Assembly: GCA_024229695.1 (NCBI GenBank)
Contig: JAAESD010000182.1
Span: 1 to 56,790 of the forward strand
Source: a bacterium
GTDB taxonomy: Bacteria > Krumholzibacteriota > Krumholzibacteriia > LZORAL124-64-63
DNA length: 56,790 nucleotides
Reading direction: 5' to 3'
Each line of letters begins with the position of its first letter. Position 1 is the stretch's first letter. A program made the translations under genes and the position numbers. Below are positions 1 to 8,821 of this stretch, piece after piece. Below the pieces are notes generated by a model, which ran no database searches, was not told the DNA's origin, and was given only the letters and a program-made list of their open reading frames with translations.

Positions 1-4
1 GAAC

Positions 5-2941
5 TTACCGTACCAACGTAATCTTCTGTCCAACAGACTTGTTGTCGGCTTTTACCTGAACCAGATAAACACCACTTGCAAGATTTTCGTTGTTGTCGTT
101 TTGCCCGTTCCAGGTCATACCGTGTCGCAGGCCTTCAGGTAAAATTCCCTGATGAAGAGTGCAGACTTTTTTACCTCGCAAGTCAAAGATTTCAACAGTT
201 ACTTCATTAGCACTGTTTGCAATATTCAACTCGATTGTAACGCGGGGGTTGAATGGGTTGGGGAAGCATCGCAGGGAGATGTTTGCTGGTGTTGGTACGT
301 CGCCAGGCACAGCGGTAATGTCCAGCGGGCCGTAAGCAGTTTCTTCGTAGTTCAATACAACTTCAGTAAGTCCGGTGTCCGAGTTGCGGACTTGAACAAA
401 TCGATAATTATTTGGTGCAGGAATTATCAGTTTATCACCTGCAGGAATCCAGTTGTCCCACTCAATCAGAGCCAGATCATCATACCAGCTGTAGCCAGTG
501 TCAGAGTCTGGCGGTTCGTGACCACATCGCATATCGAAGTAAGTTGCGTTGGATGGAGTTTCCAGATTACGCCATTGGAAAGTCCAGTCAGTGGAACCGT
601 CCAGGCGGGGGGCGATGTCATAATCGCCAACAGGTGACGTTGCATATCTGCCGTTGTAGAACCGAACCATTGTTCTTGCCTGATAGGCGTTGTCTGCTTT
701 GAGCCAGCTGACTGCAGAGTGTTCTTTTTCTGGATCACAAGGGAGATGTTTTTCAAGGTCGGTGCCGGTTTGTCCCGATGCACTTGAGAGTCTGCGCAGA
801 CGCAAGCTTCGCGCTCCAGAGTAAAAGACTTCTTCGTCCATTACTTCATCTTCTGTGTTGTCATCCCAGAGATCTGCGCCTTCATCTTCAAATCCACCGT
901 GCCACAACATTTCGCGGCCGTATCGGATTTCAAAATTACTTCCAGGAGTTTCTATGCTGGCAAGGCTACCACGTCCACTAAGTTTTTCCGGTGGCGATAT
1001 TGCAAAACCATCTTCTTCAACAAGCTGAAGTACGGTTTCTGTTGCAGTTGACGATGAATCTGTGTCTGCCCGATTCAGATAAATACGAGCTTCATTGCTG
1101 TTTGCAATAGGGGTGACAATTGCGTTCATCGACAGAGAATAATCGGCAATTCGTCCGATGATTTCGCGTCCCAGATTTCCGGTCGCTGGTTCTGGAATCC
1201 AGTGGTTAATCCAGGCTGGAGTAAATCGGTAACCGGTGATTCCTGTTTTTTCAATTTCCAGAGTCAGAACCATTGTTGGCATGGTTTCTGTGTAGTAGAG
1301 ATCGAAAATGAAATTACCCAGACTGTGAGCAATGAGTTTGCCGTTGTAGGACTCAAAGCCTTGCAGCACATGTGGGTGGTGGTTGATCAGAATATCGGCA
1401 CCAGCATCAATTGCATGACGGCGCAAATCAATTTCACCGGGAGTTGGTTCGTTGCGGAATCTTATTTCAGAATCATTTGCTTCAGCTGCTCTGCTTGGCG
1501 CAGTTTCATATTCGTCGCCACTGTGAGTTTGAACAATGACGATATCAGACAGTGGTTTAGTGTAGCTTATGCATCGGTCAAGATTGTCTGGCAGCAGGTA
1601 TGCAAAGCCTGGTTTGTTATAGCCCGCGTCAAGGAAAGGCTGATAGTTCCATGCTCTTCCGGTTCTATTGCACAGTCCAAGAAATCCTAATCGAACACCT
1701 TTTTCAGTCCAGAAAGTTGGCAGCAGTGCCATGTACTCTGTGGAGCCGGCGCCACTGTATTTGATGTTCAGTTGATCGAGGCCGTCGAAGGTGTCTAGCA
1801 TTCCGATCTCGCCATAATCAATTATGTGATTGTTACCCAAAGTCACAACATCTATCCCGGCATATTGAATACCGACAATGTTTTCAGGCTCACTCCGGAA
1901 TACAACTGACTTGGTTGGATGTGGAGCTCCTCTGTCAGTGTAGGGAACTTCAAGATTAACAACATTCACATCGGCTGCGTTCCCCAGAATATCCAGGGTA
2001 GGAGTGTACAGAGCTTCAATGCCGTAGGTGTCTATAATTCCACCGTAGTTTTCATAACCTCGACCGGTAAAAACATCGCCAACAAAATTCACAGTCAACG
2101 GCCCGGTTGGTTCACCTTCTGCAACTGCAACCTGGCAGGTGTCGCCAGCGGCAAGACCATCGGGGTCAGTTACGTTCAGACCGACAGTATAAAAATGATC
2201 GGAGCTGATCAGAAATTCGTGTTGCGGATTTTGCAGAGTAGAGGTTGTACTGTCGCCAAAATCCCAGGCCCAGGTGTGAGTCTCAGAGTCTGGGTCAAAA
2301 ACTTCTCCATAAAACTGTATGGATAATCGGTAAAGTTCAGCGCTGACTTTTTGTTGATCTTCAACTGTGTAAAGTATGCGCGCGTGTGGAGCTTGAGGGA
2401 GGTTGTCTGTTACATCTATAATTGAATCGAACTGGGTTTCGCCAACAGTTGATGCGTCGGCATCGTTTACAAAAACCAGTTCATTAATAGTGGGCAAGTA
2501 ACCAAAAGCGATTTCCCAATCGCGACCAATTGGTAGCATGTACTGGTGCCATTGATCTTGTGAAAATGCGCCTTGATAGACTGTGTACCAATTTGTGTCT
2601 TCAGGTAAATCTCTACCAAAGAAAGTATAGAAAAGCTGGTTTACGCCGTCGCTTATGCCAAAGCCCTGCATCTCTCCACGAGTTTCACAGTAGATTGCGA
2701 TTTGCCAGACTGTGGTGTCGGTAACTGCGACAGGATTTATAGCTTCGCTTTTCCAGGTGTTGCCATAGAGCATGAGGCTGTAGTTGCCGCTGTGGGGATT
2801 GTCCGTTGTGAGTTGCCAGTCATTGGGGTCCTGGTCCTGGTCCTGAAAAGAAGTCAGGGTAATTGTACCTGATTCAAAATCTTCAATGGCACCACCAAAA
2901 CAGCTGGAGCTGATAATGAGTAATGCCAGTAGCCATTTCAT
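5..2941 (-). CDS. Secreted CapA/PgsA-like metallophosphatase-fold protein with PKD and sorting domains
   Basis: 978 residues. A signal peptide occupies about residues 1-18. An N-terminal jelly-roll-like region (20-190) is followed by a PKD domain (about 200-275, with AWDFGDSTT) and then a CapA domain (about 283-570). The CapA motifs are NFVGDVFTGRG, VNLEVPYTDRG, LGNNHIIDYG, THSGDEY and NHHPHVLQGFE. A second carbohydrate-binding-like jelly roll lies at about 680-820, and a C-terminal sorting domain (FPNPFNP) ends the protein. CapA proteins act in poly-gamma-glutamate export and have a calcineurin-like metal site; the substrate here is unknown. The ATG overlaps the upstream gene's stop in an ATGA tetranucleotide, so translation is probably coupled to the glycosyltransferase fusion. 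Domain family is confident; role is not. Confidence 0.85.
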   Translation of the reverse strand: MKWLLALLIISSSCFGGAIEDFESGTITLTSFQDQDQDPNDWQLTTDNPHSGNYSLMLYGNTWKSEAINPVAVTDTTVWQIAIYCETRGEMQGFGISDGVNQLFYTFFGRDLPEDTNWYTVYQGAFSQDQWHQYMLPIGRDWEIAFGYLPTINELVFVNDADASTVGETQFDSIIDVTDNLPQAPHARILYTVEDQQKVSAELYRLSIQFYGEVFDPDSETHTWAWDFGDSTTSTLQNPQHEFLISSDHFYTVGLNVTDPDGLAAGDTCQVAVAEGEPTGPLTVNFVGDVFTGRGYENYGGIIDTYGIEALYTPTLDILGNAADVNVVNLEVPYTDRGAPHPTKSVVFRSEPENIVGIQYAGIDVVTLGNNHIIDYGEIGMLDTFDGLDQLNIKYSGAGSTEYMALLPTFWTEKGVRLGFLGLCNRTGRAWNYQPFLDAGYNKPGFAYLLPDNLDRCISYTKPLSDIVIVQTHSGDEYETAPSRAAEANDSEIRFRNEPTPGEIDLRRHAIDAGADILINHHPHVLQGFESYNGKLIAHSLGNFIFDLYYTETMPTMVLTLEIEKTGITGYRFTPAWINHWIPEPATGNLGREIIGRIADYSLSMNAIVTPIANSNEARIYLNRADTDSSSTATETVLQLVEEDGFAISPPEKLSGRGSLASIETPGSNFEIRYGREMLWHGGFEDEGADLWDDNTEDEVMDEEVFYSGARSLRLRRLSSASGQTGTDLEKHLPCDPEKEHSAVSWLKADNAYQARTMVRFYNGRYATSPVGDYDIAPRLDGSTDWTFQWRNLETPSNATYFDMRCGHEPPDSDTGYSWYDDLALIEWDNWIPAGDKLIIPAPNNYRFVQVRNSDTGLTEVVLNYEETAYGPLDITAVPGDVPTPANISLRCFPNPFNPRVTIELNIANSANEVTVEIFDLRGKKVCTLHQGILPEGLRHGMTWNGQNDNNENLASGVYLVQVKADNKSVGQKITLVR

Positions 2942-5169
2942 TTTATCAGAGATATCGAAGTTGTTTCGCTGGTTTCACCAACTACAACTTCAACAAAATA
3001 AGTTCCACCAGGGGCAGAGTTGCCGCTGTTGTTCATACCGTTCCAACTTACCTGGTGTTCACCGGTGAGGTTACGAACAGTTCTTCCCATGCTATCGGAA
3101 ACTGTAATTCTTGCAGGTGATTCTGACTCCCAGTTGATGGTTACTGAAGGGTTGAACGGATTTGGGTAACAGTTCAACTGTAGTGGTGTGGTTGTTGGTA
3201 CCGATGACAAATCTTCACAAACATCGATAGGATAGCCATCGAATTTGTAAAGCTCGCCTGAATCTTGTGCAATATAAATCACTGTTGAAGTTGAACTAAC
3301 TCCACCGATTATTGCCACGCCTTCCTGATTATCATTAGGCATATCAAAGGATCGGATATATTGACCAGCTGCATCGTATTCAACAAGCAGGTTGTAGTTG
3401 TCGTGAATTGCCAGGAGAAGATTAGTGCATTCATCAAAATGCATTCCTGATAAATCATCGAGGTTGTCATAAGAGTTGAAAACTCCCACACGTGTAACAT
3501 TGCCGCCCGGTTGCAGATTGAATTTATGGATTTTGCCATCTGCCTGAAGGCCTGCGTAGAAAAGTCCATCGACGTAAGTCAGGGCTTCCAGGCCGTTGCT
3601 GTCTAGACCGTACATCCAATAGGTCAAATCCCATGAGTTGCCAGTTGGCGATCCGGTTGCAAGGTTGAATTCAATCACGCCGTCAGGATGTTCAATACCA
3701 AGGTAAATCAGATCACTGTCTGGGTCTGCAATTGTTACCGCTTCCAGATCTTCTTCGAGTGTCCATATAGTTGCGTTGCCGCCGTCCGGTGACATTTCAC
3801 AAATGTGTCCACCGTCGCTGACTGTAATTATTGTTTCACGGACAGGGTGATAGACTGCGCCGCTTGCTTCAAATTCTGAAGGAAGGTAGCCACTGCTTCC
3901 AGCATGCCCAATTTCGTTGCCGGGCCCAGCTGGCCACGGTGCCGCCGATGCTGAAGTAATCAGCAAGAGTACAAGCATTAACGATTTCAATATTTCAGAC
4001 AACTTTTGCATGTGCGTCTTTCTGTCGAACAGAGTTTTGGCTCTGTTGCGAGCTGATTGTCTTGCATCGATGCCAAGTGTCGAGGCTTTTTGCAGGGCAG
4101 AGAGCAGGCTGTTTTTATTTCCTGACTCAAAGAGTATACCACATTTTTCGTCCAGGTGCTCGGGAATTCCGCCAAGGTCAGTGCCAACAACAGGCGTTCC
4201 GGCAGCAAGTGACTCAATAATCGAGAACGGTCCATTCTCATACCACTCGGAAGGAATCACACTGAACCGGGCATTGCCGATTTCTTTTTTGACCTGTTCA
4301 AGTGGAATGTGGCCAAGGAAAGTTACATTGTCACCGGCAAGAGCTTTCAACTCATCGGCTTGTGGACCAGAGCCAGCAATTTTCAACTCGAGTCCGTTGT
4401 CCAGTTCTGCATGAGCAGCGAGCAAAGTTTTCAATCCCTTTTCCGCTGAAAGTCTGCCAACAAAGAGATAGTAATTTTCTCTGTCGTCGTTTTGTGGCCA
4501 CTTATCAAGATCAACAAAGTTTGGCAAGTGCAGCATCTGTTCAGCAGGCCAGCCCCATTGCACATGTTTGTCTTTCAGAAATTTACTTGGGCACAAAAAC
4601 TTGCTGACTGTATTGCGATATTTTTTTCGAGATGCGTGTAGCCAGGTTTCAGCAGCAGCCAACATTGATGCAGGCAGTGATCCCTTTACACATTTTCCTG
4701 AAATTGCATGATGAAAATTTCCACCTTTGCATTTCTCACAAACTTTACCGTCCTGCAGCATGTGGATCGCAGGGCAGAGCAATCGCCAGTCATGAATTGT
4801 TTGCACAACTGGAATGTTGTGTTTTTTCAAAACAGACAAGATCGATGGGCTCAAGTGGTGGTAAATATTATGAATGTGTGCGACATCAGGTTTTGATTCT
4901 TTAATCAGAGCATCAAGTTTTCTGGCAGCTTCAAAATTCCAGATCAATGATGTTGCAGCAGTAAGGTCAAATCGGGGAGAGCTGTAATCGTGTGCTTTTG
5001 GAAAGTACTTGTCCCACTCTGAAGGGCGGGCATCTTCATCAGCAATGGCAAATGGAATTACTTCCCAACCGATAGACTGCAAGTCTTCAGCTTCCTGCAT
5101 GATGTATCTGCCGACGCCACCTGCGCGTCCCACATCGTGCCAGAATTTATTAATTAAAAGTAATCGCAC
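2938..5169 (-). CDS. GT4 glycosyltransferase fused in frame to a secreted SdiA-regulated-type beta-propeller with sorting domain
   Basis: 743 residues, GTG start one base after the sirtuin stop. Residues 1-396 are a complete family-4 glycosyltransferase: GGVGRY glycine loop, HDWRLLCP, a Cys cluster (CEKC), FVGRLSAEKG and a C-terminal EX7E region (about 305-315, PFSIIESLAAGTPVV). Residues 387-409 then read exactly like a signal peptide (LMLVLLLITSASA, cleavage after A409). A propeller resembling the SdiA-regulated/phytase-esterase-like family follows (about 415-650), then a YPNPFNP sorting domain. A cytoplasmic enzyme joined to an exported protein is unusual. One base change in the Leu397 codon (TTA to TAA) would separate two ordinary genes, with ATG directly after the stop. 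Stop loss, sequencing error and true fusion are all possible. Confidence 0.8.
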   Translation of the reverse strand: MRLLLINKFWHDVGRAGGVGRYIMQEAEDLQSIGWEVIPFAIADEDARPSEWDKYFPKAHDYSSPRFDLTAATSLIWNFEAARKLDALIKESKPDVAHIHNIYHHLSPSILSVLKKHNIPVVQTIHDWRLLCPAIHMLQDGKVCEKCKGGNFHHAISGKCVKGSLPASMLAAAETWLHASRKKYRNTVSKFLCPSKFLKDKHVQWGWPAEQMLHLPNFVDLDKWPQNDDRENYYLFVGRLSAEKGLKTLLAAHAELDNGLELKIAGSGPQADELKALAGDNVTFLGHIPLEQVKKEIGNARFSVIPSEWYENGPFSIIESLAAGTPVVGTDLGGIPEHLDEKCGILFESGNKNSLLSALQKASTLGIDARQSARNRAKTLFDRKTHMQKLSEILKSLMLVLLLITSASAAPWPAGPGNEIGHAGSSGYLPSEFEASGAVYHPVRETIITVSDGGHICEMSPDGGNATIWTLEEDLEAVTIADPDSDLIYLGIEHPDGVIEFNLATGSPTGNSWDLTYWMYGLDSNGLEALTYVDGLFYAGLQADGKIHKFNLQPGGNVTRVGVFNSYDNLDDLSGMHFDECTNLLLAIHDNYNLLVEYDAAGQYIRSFDMPNDNQEGVAIIGGVSSTSTVIYIAQDSGELYKFDGYPIDVCEDLSSVPTTTPLQLNCYPNPFNPSVTINWESESPARITVSDSMGRTVRNLTGEHQVSWNGMNNSGNSAPGGTYFVEVVVGETSETTSISLIK

Positions 5170-5170
5170 T

Positions 5171-5890
5171 TTACTCCGATATCAGTTGCGGCACAGTCAA
5201 ATCTGCACTGCCAGTAACAAATAAATCAGTGTGACTGCTTACTCCGCCAGGTTCGAGATTGAACTCGACAACAGTTGCGCCGGAATCTTTTGCAATATGA
5301 GCCATACCTGCAGCCGGGTGAACAAGTCCACTTGTGCCGATGACTAAAAACAAGTCGCAGTTGCTGCTTGCCTCAATGGAAGCCTGCATGATTCCGGGAT
5401 TGATTCCTTCCCCAAACCAGACTACTCCCGGGCGTAGCATTCCACCACACTCACATTCAGGTATTATCGGCAGAGGAACGGTTCTGTTAATCTTTTCTTC
5501 ATTGCATTTCAGACATCTTGTAACCCAGATTGAGCCATGAAATTCCATCAAGTTTGTAGAGCCCGCAAGCTGATGTAAACCATCTACATTTTGAGTGATG
5601 ATTGTGACATTACCGGCAATATTTTCCAGTTCGACGAGTGCATAGTGAGCTGCATTTGGTTTGCACGGTTCAAGCAGACCTCTGCGCCAGTCGTACCATC
5701 GCCAGACTTTTTCGGGATCGGCAGAAAATGCCTGTGGAGTTGCAAGCTCTTCAGGACGCATGTTTTCCCAGAGAGAATCAGCACCACCCCTGAAAGTAGG
5801 CACCCCCGATGGTGCAGAAATGCCGGCACCAGATAGAACAGTTACTCGAGTTTTATACGTTATTGATTCGCGGATATTCTTGAGCTCCAT
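5171..5890 (-). CDS. cobB: NAD-dependent protein deacylase, sirtuin (SIR2/CobB family)
   Basis: 239 residues, a normal bacterial sirtuin length. Visible features are the NAD-binding GAGISAPSGVPTFRG (residues 21-35), TQNVDGLH with catalytic His106, four Cys for zinc (C126, C129, C146, C148) and GTSGLVHPAAG. Tyr66 and Arg69 form the YxxR pair that class III sirtuins use to bind succinyl- or malonyl-lysine, so desuccinylase activity is likely beside deacetylation. The protein is cytoplasmic. The start is supported by a strong AAGGGGTG about six bases upstream. It heads a tight leftward operon with the glycosyltransferase fusion (gap of one base) and the CapA-like gene; why a deacylase leads that operon is unclear. 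Confidence 0.92.
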   Translation of the reverse strand: MELKNIRESITYKTRVTVLSGAGISAPSGVPTFRGGADSLWENMRPEELATPQAFSADPEKVWRWYDWRRGLLEPCKPNAAHYALVELENIAGNVTIITQNVDGLHQLAGSTNLMEFHGSIWVTRCLKCNEEKINRTVPLPIIPECECGGMLRPGVVWFGEGINPGIMQASIEASSNCDLFLVIGTSGLVHPAAGMAHIAKDSGATVVEFNLEPGGVSSHTDLFVTGSADLTVPQLISE

Positions 5891-5982
5891 ATTTCACCCC
5901 TTGCGTTAACTTTACTGTCGGGTATGATGGGGGTAGTTGTCAATTGGTCAGTCGGGGGTTATTAACAAAGAGGGAGAACAAA

Positions 5983-6792
5983 ATGGACAATATAATCACA
6001 AAGCTTCAAGGGTATTTAGAAGCCTATGGTCCCAATATAATAGGTGCGATTCTAATAATAGTTATTGGTCGCATTGTTGCATCGGTGCTTAAAAGGCTCG
6101 TGCGAAAAATCATGTTGAGAAGTAATGTTGACGAAACGCTTGTGTCCTTTGTGACAAGTCTAGGATATGGAGCGTTTATGGCATTTGTTGTCGTTGCCGC
6201 ACTTGGAAAACTTGGCCTACAAACAACATCATTCGTAGCTATTATTGGTGCCGCCGGCCTGGCCATTGGTTTGGCTCTACAGGGTTCTCTTTCCAATTTT
6301 GCTGCTGGGGCTTTGATGATCATCTTCAAGCCATTCAAGATTGGTGACTTTATTGAAGGAGCAGGCATTTCCGGTGTTGTCGAGGTAATTGGAATATTCA
6401 CCACTGAGTTAAAATCACCTGACAACAAGCAGATCATCGTGCCCAATGCCAAAATGACGGGCGATAACATAATCAACTATACAGCTAAAGAATTACGACG
6501 CGTGGATCTTGTTGCTGGAGTAGGCTACGGTGACGACCTGGACAAGGTCAGAAGTGTTCTGGAAGACATTCTCTCAAATGACAAAAGAATTCTGAAAGAT
6601 CCTGCCCCAACGATTGCAGTTGTAGAATTGGCCGACAGCAGTGTGAACTTTGTTGTTCGCCCATGGGTCAAGACTGCAGACTATTGGGATGTATACTTTG
6701 CGACACAAGAAAGTATCAAGAAACGTTTCGATGCTGCGGGCATAAGCATTCCGTTCCCACAACAGGATGTTTATATGCACACTGTTGAGTAG
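5983..6792 (+). CDS. mscS: Small-conductance mechanosensitive channel, MscS family
   Basis: 269 residues from the ATG that follows AGGGAGAACAAA; an upstream in-frame TTG has no ribosome site. Three hydrophobic segments lie near residues 18-40, 60-82 and 84-112. The last is the glycine/alanine-rich pore helix (AAGLAIGLALQGSLSNFAAG), followed by the beta-domain signature FKPFKIGDFIEG and VPNAKM. The C-terminal alpha/beta cage is complete. The family opens in the inner membrane under tension to release solutes during osmotic downshift. It is divergent from the sirtuin gene and is followed by a stem-loop. Confidence 0.93.
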   Translation: MDNIITKLQGYLEAYGPNIIGAILIIVIGRIVASVLKRLVRKIMLRSNVDETLVSFVTSLGYGAFMAFVVVAALGKLGLQTTSFVAIIGAAGLAIGLALQGSLSNFAAGALMIIFKPFKIGDFIEGAGISGVVEVIGIFTTELKSPDNKQIIVPNAKMTGDNIINYTAKELRRVDLVAGVGYGDDLDKVRSVLEDILSNDKRILKDPAPTIAVVELADSSVNFVVRPWVKTADYWDVYFATQESIKKRFDAAGISIPFPQQDVYMHTVE

Positions 6793-6820
6793 AGCATAAG
6801 TTGCTCGACAAGATGAATTC

Positions 6821-6855
6821 ACTCCACAAAAATGGCGCGTCCAATTTTGTGGAGT
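6821..6855 (+). terminator. Stem-loop after mscS
   Basis: Arms ACTCCACAAAAATGG (6821-6835) and CCAATTTTGTGGAGT (6841-6855) pair with one mismatch around a five-base loop. It sits 28 bases after the mscS stop and 37 bases before the rhodanese start. There is no long T-run after it, so it is a weak intrinsic terminator or an mRNA-end stabiliser. Confidence 0.55.
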
Positions 6856-6892
6856 GTTTCGGGTGTTGTGCGCTAATAAAGTAGGAGACCTG

Positions 6893-7465
6893 ATGAAAAA
6901 GCTGATAGGGTTCTGTTTGTTAACATTAGTACTTGCAAGCTCTGTTCTTGCTGGAGGATTCAAGTACAAGCCGAAAGTCAAGCATGAAGGTAACAATGTA
7001 ACGCCATCGCAGGCTTATGAAATGGTACAACAGGATCCTGGTCACACATTTATAATCGATGTCAGAACCAGATTTGAATATCAGATGATTGGCCATCCCG
7101 AAAATACATACAACATCCCTTACAAGTTTTGGACTGGTAAGTTTGATGAGATAAAGTATGGCATGACGATCAACGCTGGTTTTCAGAAAGATTTACTCAG
7201 CCGATTTGATCCGGCAACCGACAAACTGATTTTCATGTGTCGTAGTGGAAAGAGAAGTTGTCTGGCGTGCATCAATGCAGTTAAAGCTGGCTGGGCACCT
7301 GAAAATTTGAGCAATATGCTTGGTGGTTTTGAAGGCGATAAAATAAAAGATGAAAACAGTATCTACAACGGCCAGCGTAAGCTTGGCGGTTGGAAAAATG
7401 AAGGTTTGCCGTGGACTTACAGCATCGATAAAAACCTGATTTACGGTGCTGATATTTTGGAGTAG
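6893..7465 (+). CDS. Periplasmic rhodanese-domain protein
   Basis: 190 residues from ATG after GTAGGAG; the longer reading frame upstream lacks a ribosome site. A signal peptide (MKKLIGFCLLTLVLASSVLAG) points to export. The single rhodanese domain contains FIIDVRTRFEYQMIGHP and the active-site loop MCRSGKRS with Cys116 as the predicted sulfur carrier. The insertion after the first motif (KFWTGKFDEIKYGM) is typical of periplasmic c-type-cytochrome-associated rhodaneses. Substrate unknown. The aquaporin gene follows after 37 bases and is probably co-transcribed. Confidence 0.87.
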   Translation: MKKLIGFCLLTLVLASSVLAGGFKYKPKVKHEGNNVTPSQAYEMVQQDPGHTFIIDVRTRFEYQMIGHPENTYNIPYKFWTGKFDEIKYGMTINAGFQKDLLSRFDPATDKLIFMCRSGKRSCLACINAVKAGWAPENLSNMLGGFEGDKIKDENSIYNGQRKLGGWKNEGLPWTYSIDKNLIYGADILE

Positions 7466-7502
7466 GTGATTGACAGAGGGGTTAACACAAAAAGGAGATG
7501 TC

Positions 7503-8192
7503 ATGCAAAAGTATGGAGCTGAATTCATCGGAACATTCTGGTTGGTTTTTGGTGGTTGTGGTAGTGCAGTACTGGCAGCTGCTTTTCCTGGGCTGGGTAT
7601 TGGTTTTGTAGGCGTTTCGCTTGCCTTTGGTTTAACAGTATTAACAATGGCTTACGCGATTGGACACATCTCCGGTTGTCACCTTAATCCAGCAGTTTCG
7701 TTTGGCCTCTGGGCTGGTGGCCGTTTTCCAGCCAACCAACTTCTGCCGTACATTGTTGCCCAGGTATTGGGTGGTATTGCTGCCGGTGGTGTTCTCTATC
7801 TTATTGCAAGCGGTCAAGCCGGTTTCGATGTGTCTGCTGGTTTTGCCTCAAATGGTTACGGTGAACATTCACCTGGTGGGTTTTCAATGCTTGCTGCATT
7901 GATCACCGAGGTTGTAATGACCATGATGTTTATCTTCGTAATTCTTGGTGCAACTGATGATCGTGCACCAAAGGGTCTGGCGCCTATCGCTATTGGACTC
8001 TGTCTTACTTTGATTCATCTAGTCAGTATTCCAGTTACCAATACTTCTGTGAACCCGGCTCGTAGTACAGGTGTTGCTGTATTTGTTGGTGGTTGGGCTA
8101 CTGGTCAACTCTGGTTGTTCTGGGTAGCACCAATTGTTGGTGGTTTGCTTGGTGCAGCGATCTACCGTTACATTGGTAGTGCAAAAGACTGA
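7503..8192 (+). CDS. aqpZ: Aquaporin Z-type water channel
   Basis: 229 residues; ATG preceded by AAAGGAGATGTC. Six membrane helices and two half-helices carry the NPA motifs HLNPAVS and VNPARS. The selectivity filter looks like the water-specific type: an aromatic in helix 2 (LAFGLTV), His in [10 protein letters not shown], and the Arg after the second NPA. Glycerol facilitators usually have Gly in place of that His. It sits between the rhodanese and a small membrane protein on the same strand with short gaps, together with MscS suggesting a loose osmotic-stress neighbourhood. Confidence 0.94.
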   Translation: MQKYGAEFIGTFWLVFGGCGSAVLAAAFPGLGIGFVGVSLAFGLTVLTMAYAIGHISGCHLNPAVSFGLWAGGRFPANQLLPYIVAQVLGGIAAGGVLYLIASGQAGFDVSAGFASNGYGEHSPGGFSMLAALITEVVMTMMFIFVILGATDDRAPKGLAPIAIGLCLTLIHLVSIPVTNTSVNPARSTGVAVFVGGWATGQLWLFWVAPIVGGLLGAAIYRYIGSAKD

Positions 8193-8206
8193 CAAAGGAG
8201 TTGAAT

Positions 8207-8599
8207 ATGACCAAGTGTCTTCTCGTTCTCTGGGCGTATGTGATATCTTGGGTTTGTGCTGCGTTTTTGCACGGAGTTGATGCCGATGTGGGCACTTTTC
8301 AGGGGCTTTTGACCTCATCAGTTTTGCTTTCCACTTCTATTGTCGCGTTTTTCATATTCATCCCCGTTTTATTGTGCCATCTCGCGTATAGCCGAGGCCA
8401 TTGGCGCGGTTTTTTCACTTCTGTTTCAGGTTTTTCCATGGTCATGGGTATTTTGATGGTTCTGATGGGTTTCGGGGGTACATCCACCGTCACCTGGCTG
8501 ATTAGCATTGTAGGTTCTGTGTTTCTGTTTGGGCTATTCCTTATAATCGCAACATTGCCGATGATTTGGGCAAGCCGTGTTAGCAGAAGCCAAAGTTAG
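8207..8599 (+). CDS. Small four-helix membrane protein, unknown
   Basis: 130 residues. The ATG at 8207 follows AAAGGAGTTGAAT, better placed than the in-frame TTG six bases earlier. Four hydrophobic stretches are visible (about residues 3-20, 35-58, 75-90 and 95-122) with short loops and a basic C-terminus (SRVSRSQS). I do not recognise the family. It starts 14 bases after aqpZ and so is probably in the same transcript. Confidence 0.7.
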   Translation: MTKCLLVLWAYVISWVCAAFLHGVDADVGTFQGLLTSSVLLSTSIVAFFIFIPVLLCHLAYSRGHWRGFFTSVSGFSMVMGILMVLMGFGGTSTVTWLISIVGSVFLFGLFLIIATLPMIWASRVSRSQS

Positions 8600-8625
8600 A
8601 TCGATAAATAATAAGGAGGAGTATT

Positions 8626-8784
8626 ATGAAAGCGGAAAAGAAAGACATCAAGCCGGTGTGCCCACATTGTGAAGCAAGAGCCGAGCGCTTGGTTCAAGTC
8701 AAGCATGGGTGGTTTGTTGACCATCGTGTGTATTGTTGTCCAGAATGCGAGAAGATTGTTGGTGTGAACTTCCGATTGGCGTAG
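8626..8784 (+). CDS. 52-residue zinc-ribbon-like protein
   Basis: A short gene with a near-perfect AAGGAGGA six bases before the ATG. The protein is MKAEKKDIKPVCPHCEARAE at its start, then carries CPEC near the end; the CPHC (Cys12, Cys15) and C-CPEC (Cys38, Cys41) pairs would form a zinc ribbon. Length and spacing resemble small cytoplasmic zinc-ribbon proteins of unknown function. It lies 26 bases after the membrane protein and 37 before the reductase, so it is likely in the same operon. The strong ribosome site and the ordered Cys pairs make it a real gene. Confidence 0.75.
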   Translation: MKAEKKDIKPVCPHCEARAERLVQVKHGWFVDHRVYCCPECEKIVGVNFRLA

Positions 8785-8821
8785 GCCTGGTCTCTCCATA
8801 TTCATGAGCGTTAGGAGTAAA

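Noticed and set aside
152..2724. Rightward open frames inside the CapA-like gene
   Set aside because: They are antisense shadows of a gene with clear domains and have no ribosome sites or motifs.
5944..5982. Longer MscS N-terminus from an in-frame TTG
   Set aside because: No ribosome site before it, whereas ATG at 5983 has AGGGAG at normal spacing.
7503..8192. Arsenite or glycerol channel because a rhodanese is next to it
   Set aside because: The selectivity-filter His and Arg are of the water-channel type and no arsenic genes are nearby.
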